DNA of 26,354 bases from Gammaproteobacteria bacterium UBA2168 (GTDB lineage Bacteria; Pseudomonadota; Gammaproteobacteria; Pseudomonadales; Azotimanducaceae), in NCBI GenBank assembly GCA_002327525.1, contig DCWG01000058.1, positions 1,311 through 27,664 on the forward strand, written 5' to 3'. This document shows positions 1 to 7,285 of this stretch, one piece after another (the stretch's first letter is position 1; every line of letters starts with the position of its first letter). The position numbers and the translations under genes were made by a program. Under the pieces are notes generated by a model. It did not search any database. It had not been told where the DNA came from and worked only from the letters and a program-made list of their open reading frames with translations.

Positions 1-214
1 TGATCTTGTTGCAGGCGCAGTAGTAGCAGATGGTGTTGCAGAACGGCACGTGCAGATAAAGCGACAAGGGCACACCTTCGGCGACGCCCTCGAGGACCTT
101 TTCATACTCTTTCGAGTCAGTGTCGTGAAAGACGTTTGCCGTGGGGTACGACGTATAGCGTGCGCCGTTGACGTTATAGCGGCTGACGAGATTGGCATCG
201 AATAGAGCTTTCAT
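1..214 (-). CDS. hemN: Oxygen-independent coproporphyrinogen III oxidase, N-terminal part (cut by window edge)
   Basis: Radical-SAM enzyme that oxidatively decarboxylates coproporphyrinogen III to protoporphyrinogen IX without oxygen, in cytoplasmic heme synthesis. Only the first 71 codons are in the window; the rest lies to the left. Seen: the family signature RYTSYPTA at residues 19-26 and, after the strand SLYLHVPFC, the 4Fe-4S/SAM cluster motif CxxxCxxC with Cys59, Cys63 and Cys66, followed by the HemN-typical extra Cys in YYCACNK. This combination distinguishes true HemN from HemW/RrgA-like proteins, which lack the RYTSYPTA stretch. The start is the ATG whose complement lies at 212-214. 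I looked for an FNR-type box upstream (TTGAT-N4-ATCAA), as expected for an anaerobically induced gene, and found none. Confidence 0.95.
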   Translation of the reverse strand, partial: MKALFDANLVSRYNVNGARYTSYPTANVFHDTDSKEYEKVLEGVAEGVPLSLYLHVPFCNTICYYCACNKI

Positions 215-470
215 CGCGCGAGTGTGCCTGCTCGTGAATGGCCGCAGAATCGGGGAAATCCCTTAAGGAACCTATGATCAAATGTCCATTGCTCAAGGGT
301 TCCTTTTCCGTCTGCTGCCGCCTCACCCGAGGCTGATACCACGTAAATACGTATTCTGCGATTTTCCGCTAAGCCACGCTCGCAATCCAGCCCCCTCGGA
401 CAGAACCCTGGCCCGGCAAATGGAAGCCACGGGGGCGACATTGCTCTAGCCGCCGTCTGCCTCTCCCTGG
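215..470. other. Intergenic stretch, no gene recognised
   Basis: About 256 bases between hemN and the decayed P450. Reading frames here contain no recognisable protein. The only structure noted is a 10-base perfect palindrome AATACGTATT at 346-355, about 130 bases upstream of hemN. I cannot assign it to a regulator. CYP153-type P450 genes are often followed by ferredoxin and ferredoxin reductase genes; neither is visible here. Confidence 0.4.
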
Positions 471-1042
471 TCAGGCCCGATGAAGGCATACCGGCACATC
501 CTTGATTCCACGGATGAAGTTGTTGGGCAACCGAACGACCTCTCCGGACAGTTCCACCCGATCGAAACGTTTCATGATTTCCTCCCACAGCACCCGAAAC
601 TGCATCTCCGCCAGGCGGTTACCCATGCAGCGGTGAACTCCGTACCCGAATGATACGTGCTGGCGCGCGTTGGCTCCTCGATCCGGAAATGGTCGGCGTT
701 CTCGAATACGCTCTCGTCACGGTTTCCCGACAGGTACCACATCACCACCTTGTCGCCTTCGCGGATATTCTGGCCGCCGAGCTCGAAGTCCTGCAAGGCC
801 GTACGCCGCATGTGGATCACCGGTGTCTGCCAGCGCACCATCTCCGCGACCATGTTGGGAATCACTCCAGGATTCTCGCGTAGCTTCTGATACTCGTCAG
901 GGTTCTCGTTCAAGGCCACTACGCCACCACTGATGCTGTTACGCGTGGTGTCGTTTCCGCCCACGATCAGCAGGAGGACCGTGCCGAGAAATAGCCGTGG
1001 GTCTTCATTCATGTTTTTCGTGGTCTCGCTATGCGCCAGCAT
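471..1042 (-). pseudogene. Cytochrome P450 (CYP153-like) remnant: 5' truncated and frameshifted
   Basis: Remnant of a CYP153-type P450, a family known for terminal hydroxylation of alkanes and fatty acids. Seen, in order: the I-helix LLIVGGNDTTRNS, the K-helix ExxR pair in EMVRWQTP followed by HMRRTAL, and GDKVVMWYLSGNRD. After a one-base frame change near 676, the heme-binding segment FGYGVHRCMGNRLAEMQ appears in the next frame, with the proximal Cys ligand and a normal C terminus ending at 471. Everything before the I-helix, roughly the first half of a normal 400-460 residue P450, is missing. Homology begins near 1042, just 70 bases from the stop of the amidohydrolase gene. The frameshift alone could be a sequence error; the missing N-terminal half could not. 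Not functional as it stands. Confidence 0.9.
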
Positions 1043-1111
1043 CGCGCTCGTAGAGTGACGCATCACTTGCATCGATTTGCTCCAGCGCATGTTTCGCCGG
1101 GCCAAAGGGCG

Positions 1112-2551
1112 TCAGTCGATGGCCGAGACGATGGCCCGGCCGGGGAACACGCCCTCGACGAGGTTACCGTCCCGCACCACGAACTCACCACTGACCAGTA
1201 CATGGGCCACACCCGCGGAGGTTTGCGCCGGCTTCAGATACGTCGCCCGATCGAGAATCGTGCGCGGGTCGAACAACACCAGATCCGCGTCCATGCCTTC
1301 CTGCACCCGGGCTTTGCGCCGCAGCGCAGGGGCAACCTGTTCGAGGCGACGCGCCGGATCAAGCGTCATCTTCTTCAGTGCCGTCATCAGTTGCAGATCA
1401 CCCCGCTCACGCACGTAGTGTCCGAGCACGCGCGCAAAGGTCCCCGCGCTGCGCGGGTGTGAGAACTGACCGACAAACGGTACGCCATCGCTTGCCACCA
1501 TGATGTCAGGCTGCGCCACGATCCAGGCGTTGGTTTCCTCGTTTCGCCCATGAATGATCACCCAACCACCCTGACGACGGTATTCGTGGAAGGTCTCTTC
1601 GTCCAACCGCTCTCCGGTCGCCGTCCATTGCAGCTGGCTGTAGTCACCCTCGTAGTCGTCGAATAAAGCACTCTCCAGACGGGTCGATCCCGCCGTGTAC
1701 GGATAGCTCTCCGTCGTGACGTCAACGCCATTGGCGCGCGCACCTCGTATCATCTCCATCGCAGTGCGGGCCTTCTCTGCGAGACTGGAGTTGAGGTGCA
1801 CGACGTGCAGCGACGCACCACTGGCTGCCGCGTTTGCCAGCACCTCCTGCAGGGGTGCGAGCAGATCACCTCCCATATAGCGTTCCTGCCGCATGTGGGT
1901 GAAAACCGGTACGCCAAGCCTGGCTGCGGTGCGAAACACATCGAAGATCTCGCCGTGTTCCGCGCCGGGCACGTACGTGATGCCGATGCCGATACCGAGC
2001 CCGCCCGCACGTACGCCTTCTTCGATCAGCACTCCGAGCCGATCCACCTGCTCCGCCGAAAGCGCCATTTTCGTCGCACTCTCAAGCCCTGTGGCAGAAC
2101 TCGCGGACGCACTCGTCAGGTCGATCATGTCCGCCCCGGTGAGTAGTTTCACGCGGGCTGCCAAATGCCCCGCCGTCGTGCCGTAGTGAATGGGTGCATT
2201 CCCCGCCCTTGATTCCAGGAAACCAGCCACAGGCAGCGTACCGATTTCACACTCAAGCGCGGTGGTCACTCCGTCGGCGGCCTGAAAACGATTGCTGCGC
2301 ACATCCTGTCCATGGGCGTGCAGATCGATAAAACCCGGTGCAACCACCAATCCCGATGCCTGTATCCTCACCGTGCCGCTCAGAGGCTCCCCGCTCACTG
2401 CAGCGATCACACCGTTTTCGATTGCGACGTTACGCACCGCGTCGAGCCCGGTTTCAGGATCCATCACACGCCCACCCAGCAGGACCACGTCATAGGCGAA
2501 CGCCTGGCCAGCAAGCAACGCCGTCAGGCTAACGGTTAGAACTGATTTCAA
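1112..2551 (-). CDS. Exported N-acyl-D-amino-acid deacylase-like amidohydrolase
   Basis: Metal-dependent amidohydrolase of the D-aminoacylase type, 479 residues; known members hydrolyse N-acyl-D-amino acids, and the actual substrate is unknown here. Seen: a Sec signal peptide (residues 1-19, cleavage near AFA-YD), the barrel motif GFIDLHAHG with His78 and His80, and Cys101 in LECEIG at the position of the D-aminoacylase zinc cysteine. It also has His219 (FTHMRQ), His249/252 (HVVHLNSS) and Asp355 in MVASDGVPF, so the metal and catalytic set looks complete. The C-terminal stretch ADLVLFDP...VLVSGEFVV is the small beta domain common to the family. It overlaps the upstream amidohydrolase gene by four bases (ATGA), so the two are translationally coupled. 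A periplasmic D-aminoacylase-like enzyme suggests scavenging of N-acyl compounds or peptidoglycan-like material; that is inference. Confidence 0.9.
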   Translation of the reverse strand: MKSVLTVSLTALLAGQAFAYDVVLLGGRVMDPETGLDAVRNVAIENGVIAAVSGEPLSGTVRIQASGLVVAPGFIDLHAHGQDVRSNRFQAADGVTTALECEIGTLPVAGFLESRAGNAPIHYGTTAGHLAARVKLLTGADMIDLTSASASSATGLESATKMALSAEQVDRLGVLIEEGVRAGGLGIGIGITYVPGAEHGEIFDVFRTAARLGVPVFTHMRQERYMGGDLLAPLQEVLANAAASGASLHVVHLNSSLAEKARTAMEMIRGARANGVDVTTESYPYTAGSTRLESALFDDYEGDYSQLQWTATGERLDEETFHEYRRQGGWVIIHGRNEETNAWIVAQPDIMVASDGVPFVGQFSHPRSAGTFARVLGHYVRERGDLQLMTALKKMTLDPARRLEQVAPALRRKARVQEGMDADLVLFDPRTILDRATYLKPAQTSAGVAHVLVSGEFVVRDGNLVEGVFPGRAIVSAID

Positions 2552-4251
2552 CGTTGCCCCTCCAGCGAGTAGATGGTTCTGCCTTCCTTGATGGTCTCGA
2601 GCACCACGATATCCTTGATCTTCACGGGATCGACCTCCAGCGGATTAGCTGACAACACTACCAGATCGGCCAGCTTGCCAGGTTCGAGGGAACCCTTGGC
2701 ATGTTCCTCGAAGTTCTGATACGCCGCATTCAGCGTGACTGACTTCAGCGCCTCGATGGGCGCTACACGTTGCGCCTCGCCGAGCACTTCATCGCTGCGC
2801 GTCAGGCGGTTGGTAGACGCCCACATCAGGCGCATCATGTCCGGCGGCACGACCGGTGTATCGTTGTGAGTGGTATAGGGCATCCCGCGCTCGGCAGCGG
2901 AAGCCAGCGGGCTAATGCGTTTCGCACGTTCAGCGCCGAGTACGGAGTCGCGATGCCAGTCACCCCAGTAGAAAGTGTGCGCCGAGAAAAACGACGGGAT
3001 GATGCCCTGCACTTTCATCGCATCCAGTTGATCGTCGCGCACCGTCTGAGCGTGAATCATCACCGTGCGCCGGTCACCGATGCCGAAGCGTTTCTGAGCG
3101 CGCGTCACCGCATGGATGAGCTGGTCCGCGGCCGCATCGCCGTTGGCATGCGCCAACACCGGGATCCGGCGCGCGACGGCCTGATCGATCAGCTGCTCCA
3201 GCGCCTCCGTCGGCATGGATGCATAACCTCTATATTCCGCTCCCTCGCCACGAGGCGGGACGTGGTAGGGCTGCGTCAGCCAGGCGGTCTTACCCTGCGG
3301 CGATCCATCCAGCATGAGCTTGATGCCACCGACGCGAAAGCGATGCTCATAGGTGGAGGTCGGCACGAAATCCGCGGGAATCACCTGGCCCGGCCCAAAG
3401 CGGCGAAAGGCGACGAGATCGATCTCCAGAATTCCGGCGGCCGCCATACGCCTCAGACCCTCGATGGACGCAGCGTCGTTGCCGCCGTCCTGGGCCGTGG
3501 TAATACCCTGACTCGCATAATAGTCCTGAAAGGCGGCAATCATCCCGGCCGCGGCCGTCGGATCCGGCGGTGGCAGGCTGCGCCTGACGCCGTACATCGC
3601 TGTTTCTTCGAGCACACCGTCCGGTTGACGGCTCCCTGCTTCACGTCTGATGACGCCGCCCGGAGGATCTTCCGTCGCCGCCGTGATGCCGGCGAGCTCC
3701 AGGCATCGTGTGTTACATGCCATCAGATGACCCGAGATGTGAACCACAGCAACCGGCTTGTCCCGGCTGACGGTATCCAGATCATGGCGCGTCGGGTGGC
3801 GCCCTTCTGCCAGCAGCGAGTCGTCGTAGCCGCGCCCGACCACCCATTCGGCGTCTGGGTTTACACCCATCCACTGTCCGAGCTCGCCAAGCAGCATTTT
3901 CATATCACTTACACCACCCGCGGGCGGTGGCTGCAGGTCGGCCAATGTCGTTGTGAACGACCCGGAAGCGAAGTGGCCGTGCGCGTCGATGAAACCGGGC
4001 ACGATGGTACGTCCCTCCATGTCGAGCACCACAGCCCCGTCATCGACCGTTCCGGTGACCGATTGCCGGCTACCAAGCGCGAAAATTCTGCCATCGCGCA
4101 CGGCCATCGCCCGAGCGCGCGGCTGTTCATCGTTCACCGTCACGATATCGGCATTGACGTATACCGTATCCACGGCCAGCAGGGTGCCCGACCACGGTAC
4201 AACCGCCACGACAAACAGCATGGGCAGCACGCCAATCCTCATCGGCCTCAT
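2548..4251 (-). CDS. Exported YtcJ-like amidohydrolase (Amidohydro_3 family)
   Basis: 567-residue amidohydrolase of the YtcJ/Amidohydro_3 family; substrates of most members are unknown. Seen: N-terminal hydrophobic signal segment (residues about 5-25), then the family start VDTVYVNADIVTVND, the metal motif GFIDAHGHF with His91 and His93, VGRGYDDSLL, the conserved VVHISGH, LAHANGD, a later MIHAQ, and THNDTPVVPPDMM near the C terminus, which carries the conserved His and Asp. An upstream in-frame ATG would give 18 more residues. I chose the ATG at 4249-4251 because AAGGAAAGAG sits directly ahead of it and because the signal peptide then starts at residue 1. It is the first gene of a two-gene unit with the D-aminoacylase-like gene (4-base overlap). 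A divergent SDR gene shares the 122-base upstream region. Confidence 0.9.
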   Translation of the reverse strand: MRPMRIGVLPMLFVVAVVPWSGTLLAVDTVYVNADIVTVNDEQPRARAMAVRDGRIFALGSRQSVTGTVDDGAVVLDMEGRTIVPGFIDAHGHFASGSFTTTLADLQPPPAGGVSDMKMLLGELGQWMGVNPDAEWVVGRGYDDSLLAEGRHPTRHDLDTVSRDKPVAVVHISGHLMACNTRCLELAGITAATEDPPGGVIRREAGSRQPDGVLEETAMYGVRRSLPPPDPTAAAGMIAAFQDYYASQGITTAQDGGNDAASIEGLRRMAAAGILEIDLVAFRRFGPGQVIPADFVPTSTYEHRFRVGGIKLMLDGSPQGKTAWLTQPYHVPPRGEGAEYRGYASMPTEALEQLIDQAVARRIPVLAHANGDAAADQLIHAVTRAQKRFGIGDRRTVMIHAQTVRDDQLDAMKVQGIIPSFFSAHTFYWGDWHRDSVLGAERAKRISPLASAAERGMPYTTHNDTPVVPPDMMRLMWASTNRLTRSDEVLGEAQRVAPIEALKSVTLNAAYQNFEEHAKGSLEPGKLADLVVLSANPLEVDPVKIKDIVVLETIKEGRTIYSLEGQR

Positions 4252-4373
4252 TACTCTTTCCTTTCGGTGTTCCGGTACACGCAAACTGCACGCAAACCGG
4301 GGCAAACGTCAATGCCCGCTGCTTCGAGAACGACACGCCATGCTATCGTGGCGACTTTTTACGAAAGGAGCAG

Positions 4374-5174
4374 ATGGTGAGAAACCGGCTTGCAGGCAAG
4401 GTAGCGCTGATCACGGGCGGGACGAGTGGCATCGGAGAGGCGAGTGCCGAACTATTCGTGCGCGAAGGTGCACAAGTGCTGATCGTGGGTCGATCGGAAC
4501 AAAAAGGGAGCGCCATTGCCGAGCGTCTGGGCGACAACGCGGTGTTTGCACCAGCGGACGTCACCCGTGAGGAGGACATCGCGGCTTCGGTGAATTGTAC
4601 GCTCAAGCATTTCGGCAAGCTGGACATTCTGTTCAACAACGCGGGGGGGCCCGTGGGTGGCAAAGGTCTCGACGGTATCGACACCGACACCATCGACTAC
4701 GGTGTGAGCCTGTTGTTATCCAGCGTGATTCTCGGCATTCGCTATGCCATAGAACCGATGAAGGCGAACGGAGGCGGTGTGATCATCAATAATTCCAGCG
4801 TCGCGGCACTCCGCTATCGCCAGGGCGACAACCTCTACGCCGCACTGAAAGCGGCAGTCACGCACTACTCCAAGATGGCCGGCGTGGAGCTCGGACCTCA
4901 CAACATCCGCGTCAACGTGATCTCTCCCGGCGCCATCGCCACACCCATCTTCTGGGGCGGATCTGCGCGCGCCAACACGCTGAGCGATGAGGAAAACCAA
5001 CGCAAGTTCGAGAAGCTGAAGGGCAACCTCGCCAAGGCCACCACGCTGCCGTCAGCAGGACTGGCCGAGGACATCGCCGAGGGAGCACTGTTTCTCGCAA
5101 GCGATGCAGGACGTTTCGTCAACTGCCACGACCTGGTGATCGACGGCGGCCGGACGTCGCTGTTCAACGAGTAG
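4374..5174 (+). CDS. Short-chain dehydrogenase/reductase (classical SDR)
   Basis: 266-residue NAD(P)(H)-dependent oxidoreductase with a Rossmann fold. Seen: cofactor motif GGTSGIG at 15-21, ADV near 61, NNAG at 88-91, Ser141/142 in NNSSVAAL, catalytic Tyr155 and Lys159 in YAALK, and the PG motif SPGAIATP. Arg40 at the end of the second strand (IVGR) suggests NADP preference; this is inference. The start is the ATG at 4374 preceded by AAAGGAG, a strong ribosome-binding site. It is divergent from the amidohydrolase pair, and its physiological substrate cannot be told from sequence. Downstream it faces the CsgG-like gene with 62 bases between the two stop codons. Confidence 0.9.
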   Translation: MVRNRLAGKVALITGGTSGIGEASAELFVREGAQVLIVGRSEQKGSAIAERLGDNAVFAPADVTREEDIAASVNCTLKHFGKLDILFNNAGGPVGGKGLDGIDTDTIDYGVSLLLSSVILGIRYAIEPMKANGGGVIINNSSVAALRYRQGDNLYAALKAAVTHYSKMAGVELGPHNIRVNVISPGAIATPIFWGGSARANTLSDEENQRKFEKLKGNLAKATTLPSAGLAEDIAEGALFLASDAGRFVNCHDLVIDGGRTSLFNE

Positions 5175-5236
5175 GCTGCCAGCCCTGATCCGAGCAACGC
5201 GGCTTTCTTTATGCAGCGATAGATGCGAGTTCGCGC

Positions 5237-6358
5237 CTAGCGCTTAGACTCCCAACTACTCGCGAATTCGATACTCGGCGCAGATTCGAGTGAGATGGCC
5301 TTGTCGCCGCGTGCGGGTGTTGTCGAAAGCGAGACGTTGCGTGCAATCGAGAACTGGTCCTGTACCTGGGTGACCTCCACCACGCCCAGGGTCGTGTCGC
5401 TGCTGCCCAGACTGATGCCGGTGTCAGGGTCGATCAGGTCCTCACCTTTCGAGAGTATGTTCAATCGATCGCCGACACTAACGCTTTGCGTGCCGAGATT
5501 CAGCCATACCTGTCTACCGTCGGCCTTGACCACACTTCCACTTGCCGACTGTGTACCTATTTCTTTGACCAGCTCGTATACACCCTTGTTGACACCCGCG
5601 ATAATCGCCTGCCCTATCGGTGTTCTGGAGTAGCTGTCGAAAAAACCTCCGAGACCGAGATCGCCCACGAGTGCGCCGCCTCCGAAGATCAGGCCGCTTT
5701 CTTTGATCACCGACTCCACCTGCTTGGAGTACATCACCTCGCTGGTCTCGGCGTCGATGAGCCGAAAGTTGAGGCCAACCCGGCCTTCGCCAGACTTCAC
5801 GCCTATGCCACCGACCCCGGGTATGCGCGTGCGTCGAAGCAGGGCGCCGACGCCACCCTTGGTGCTCTTTACGTTCGATTCGTAGTCCGTCACTACCACC
5901 TGCACCAGATACTGCGCGCCGAGCACGTTTCCGGTCCTGGCACCAGAGGGCTTGGCCACCCGACCAGAACTGGCGAGATCCTGTTCGCCGAGCACCGCGC
6001 CCAGCACCTTGCGCTCGACCAGCCTGAAGCGGCCGGATCGATTCATCGTATCCATCACGATCGCCTCGATGCCGTTTACAGGAACCTGGGTAGCCGCTGC
6101 ACTGTAATCGATCGCCGTGCCCACTGTGACGATGGTGAACGAACCGGCCGTGCTGCGATTGTCGACCTCCAGAACGCCAACCCGTGATTTGGCCCCCACA
6201 AACTCACCCCACTCCAGGTTGACCAGGTGTTTGGCCCTGATGTTGTCGATATTCTCGGGGAGCGGCGTCTTCGCTGTGTCAACGACGGAGTATGCAAGAT
6301 AGTCGCCCCAGGCCAACTGGGTCACTAATAGAACCCCGCAAAGTGCTACAGCTCGCAT
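5237..6358 (-). CDS. CsgG/HfaB-like outer-membrane protein with C-terminal FlgT-like domain
   Basis: 373 residues. The N-terminal 18 residues are a Sec signal peptide (cleavage near AWG-D). The central part matches the CsgG-like pattern: KSRVGVLEVDNRS, a segment ending MDTMNRSGRFRLVER, GAQYLVQVVVTDYE, VGLNFRLIDAETSEVMYSKQVES, then GQAIIAGVNKGVYELVKEI. Residues from about 275 (SGSVVKADGRQVWLNLG...VGDRLNIL...LGVVEVTQVQDQFSIARN) resemble the C-terminal domain seen in flagellar assembly protein FlgT and related outer-membrane proteins. CsgG forms the curli secretion pore and HfaB works in holdfast anchoring. Here no curli or holdfast genes are nearby, and there is no lipobox Cys, unlike CsgG itself. 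The start has GGGAGAGAGACG ahead of it. Function is best stated as CsgG-family envelope protein. Confidence 0.85.
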   Translation of the reverse strand: MRAVALCGVLLVTQLAWGDYLAYSVVDTAKTPLPENIDNIRAKHLVNLEWGEFVGAKSRVGVLEVDNRSTAGSFTIVTVGTAIDYSAAATQVPVNGIEAIVMDTMNRSGRFRLVERKVLGAVLGEQDLASSGRVAKPSGARTGNVLGAQYLVQVVVTDYESNVKSTKGGVGALLRRTRIPGVGGIGVKSGEGRVGLNFRLIDAETSEVMYSKQVESVIKESGLIFGGGALVGDLGLGGFFDSYSRTPIGQAIIAGVNKGVYELVKEIGTQSASGSVVKADGRQVWLNLGTQSVSVGDRLNILSKGEDLIDPDTGISLGSSDTTLGVVEVTQVQDQFSIARNVSLSTTPARGDKAISLESAPSIEFASSWESKR

Positions 6359-6387
6359 CGTCTCTCTCCCTGTGTTCTAACCATAGG

Positions 6388-6416
6388 ATCATCTGTCCCA
6401 GAGCCGCTCGCGTCAA
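6388..6416 (-). promoter_or_regulatory. Predicted sigma70-type promoter for the CsgG-like gene
   Basis: On the minus strand TTGACG (complement of 6411-6416) and GATGAT (complement of 6388-6393) are separated by 17 bases. The -35 matches consensus in five of six positions and the -10 in four. The gene starts about 30 bases further on, so the leader would be short. Prediction from sequence only. Confidence 0.35.
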
Positions 6417-6449
6417 CTGGCAGCATCGCCGGAATCAATCTACACCTGT

Positions 6450-6524
6450 TCAGTGCATCCGTCGATTAGCCAAACGCCGCTCGCGAACATCCTTAACCGT
6501 CTTTTCAGTATCGGACATGCTCAT
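6450..6524 (-). CDS. Possible 24-residue small protein or 5' remnant
   Basis: Small open frame encoding MSMSDTEKTVKDVRERRLAN followed by RRMH, preceded at a 7-base distance by AGAGGAG, one of the best ribosome-binding sites in the window. The peptide is highly charged with no membrane segment. It lies between the TonB-receptor remnant and the CsgG-like gene, both on the same strand. Given the number of decayed genes nearby, it may be the surviving first codons of a lost gene rather than a functional micro-protein. I recognise no family. Confidence 0.25.
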   Translation of the reverse strand: MSMSDTEKTVKDVRERRLANRRMH

Positions 6525-6574
6525 AGTGAGGCTCCTCTGCTCAGTTAAAAGTAGCAGAGCTGTCTCTTAGTGAA

Positions 6575-6975
6575 TCAGGTCGTTTGGTAACTCATGCTTT
6601 GACGGCGCACATCGTTGGTGAATTCGACATTCTGCCGACCCATACCGCGGATGTGTATCGCTGCGGAGTTGGGAAAGGTCACCACGGGCTGAATGTGCAG
6701 GTTGGGAGTAGCAGGACCGACGTCTCTGAGGTTCTGGGCGGTCATCTTCTCCAGCATCCACTCGCTGAATGCTGTGACTGCGCTTGGCGAATCCTGGGCG
6801 GTTTCCTCACGATAGCGCGGTGACCACGACCTCCCCGATTACGGCTTCATTATCGGCTTCTTGGGCATGCGCAACGCGAGCGAGACCAACATCCAGAAAG
6901 GCGAGCGCCATGAACGAACACATCGAAACTGTGGTTTAGCATGACTTTTCTCGATTGAAATGAAAACTGACGCAT
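6575..6975 (-). pseudogene. TonB-dependent receptor, N-terminal remnant with frameshifts
   Basis: Remains of the first ~120 residues of a TonB-dependent outer-membrane receptor. Read across frames it gives: a basic start (MRQFSFQSRKVMLN, ATG at 6973-6975); after a one-base shift near 6920 a signal core MALAFLDVGLARVAHAQEA; then EVVVTA, a TonB-box-like element; after a second shift near 6815, YREETAQDSPSAVTAF. The plug-domain motifs follow: LRDVGPATPNLHIQP and SAAIHIRGMGRQNVEF. The frame then ends at 6575 and the rest of the plug and the whole ~500-residue barrel are absent. Two frame changes plus a massive 3' deletion make this a true pseudogene. The natural substrate cannot be recovered from the plug alone. 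Confidence 0.85.
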
Positions 6976-6998
6976 GACCGCAGATATGAAAGAACGCT

Positions 6999-7028
6999 AT
7001 TATAGATATTGCTTCGTTAACAAAACAA
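6999..7028 (-). promoter_or_regulatory. Predicted promoter of the decayed TonB receptor
   Basis: Minus-strand TTGTTT (complement of 7023-7028), 18-base spacer, then a perfect TATAAT (complement of 6999-7004). It points at the remnant's ATG, 24 bases beyond the -10. The same AT-rich segment on the plus strand offers TATTAT at 6998-7003 for the divergent symporter unit starting at 7067, with a poor -35. The receptor promoter thus seems to have survived its gene. Confidence 0.4.
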
Positions 7029-7066
7029 AAAGCCAAACAGTGCGCTGAGCCGAGGAGGAACGAAGC

Positions 7067-7285
7067 GTGGAGGCGCCCCTGAGGGAACCCGGAAGCAGGG
7101 GTTTCTGGTTGTTCGTTGCATCGATGCTTTTGCTGTGCGTGCCTTATCTGTTCATGGGCAGTTCCGAACCGCGCCTGTGGGACTTGCCTGTCTGGTTGTA
7201 CGTTTCGGTTGCGGCCGCAATCGCGATTGCCGGTGCGTCCATATGGCGCATCTGGCGGCACTGGGATCTCGAGCGTGGTGATTGA
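7067..7285 (+). CDS. Small two-helix membrane protein of symporter unit (DUF3311/YhdT-like)
   Basis: 72-residue integral membrane protein with two predicted transmembrane helices (about residues 12-30 and 42-62) joined by the short loop GSSEPRLWDLP, and a positively charged tail (WRIWRHWDLERGD). Small proteins of this layout (DUF3311, or YhdT beside PanF) are typically encoded immediately before a sodium:solute symporter and are thought to be an accessory of it. Start: GTG at 7067, seven bases after GAGGAGGAA. Its stop codon overlaps the ATG of the symporter by one base (TGATG), so the two proteins are probably made in fixed proportion. Confidence 0.8.
   Translation: MEAPLREPGSRGFWLFVASMLLLCVPYLFMGSSEPRLWDLPVWLYVSVAAAIAIAGASIWRIWRHWDLERGD

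Noticed and set aside
215..330. FNR box expected upstream of hemN
   Set aside because: TTTGATCATAGG looks like a half-site but the second half is absent.
1034..1110. Protein-like reading (FGPAKHALEQIDASD) between the P450 remnant and the amidohydrolase stop
   Set aside because: Only about 25 codons, no start or family; probably chance.
2770..4380. Long plus-strand open frame (536 codons) opposite the YtcJ-like gene
   Set aside because: Composition rich in His and Arg with no family motif; it mirrors the codon pattern of the amidohydrolase on the other strand.
5175..5236. Intrinsic terminator between the SDR and CsgG-like genes
   Set aside because: No stem of five or more base pairs followed by a T-run could be found.
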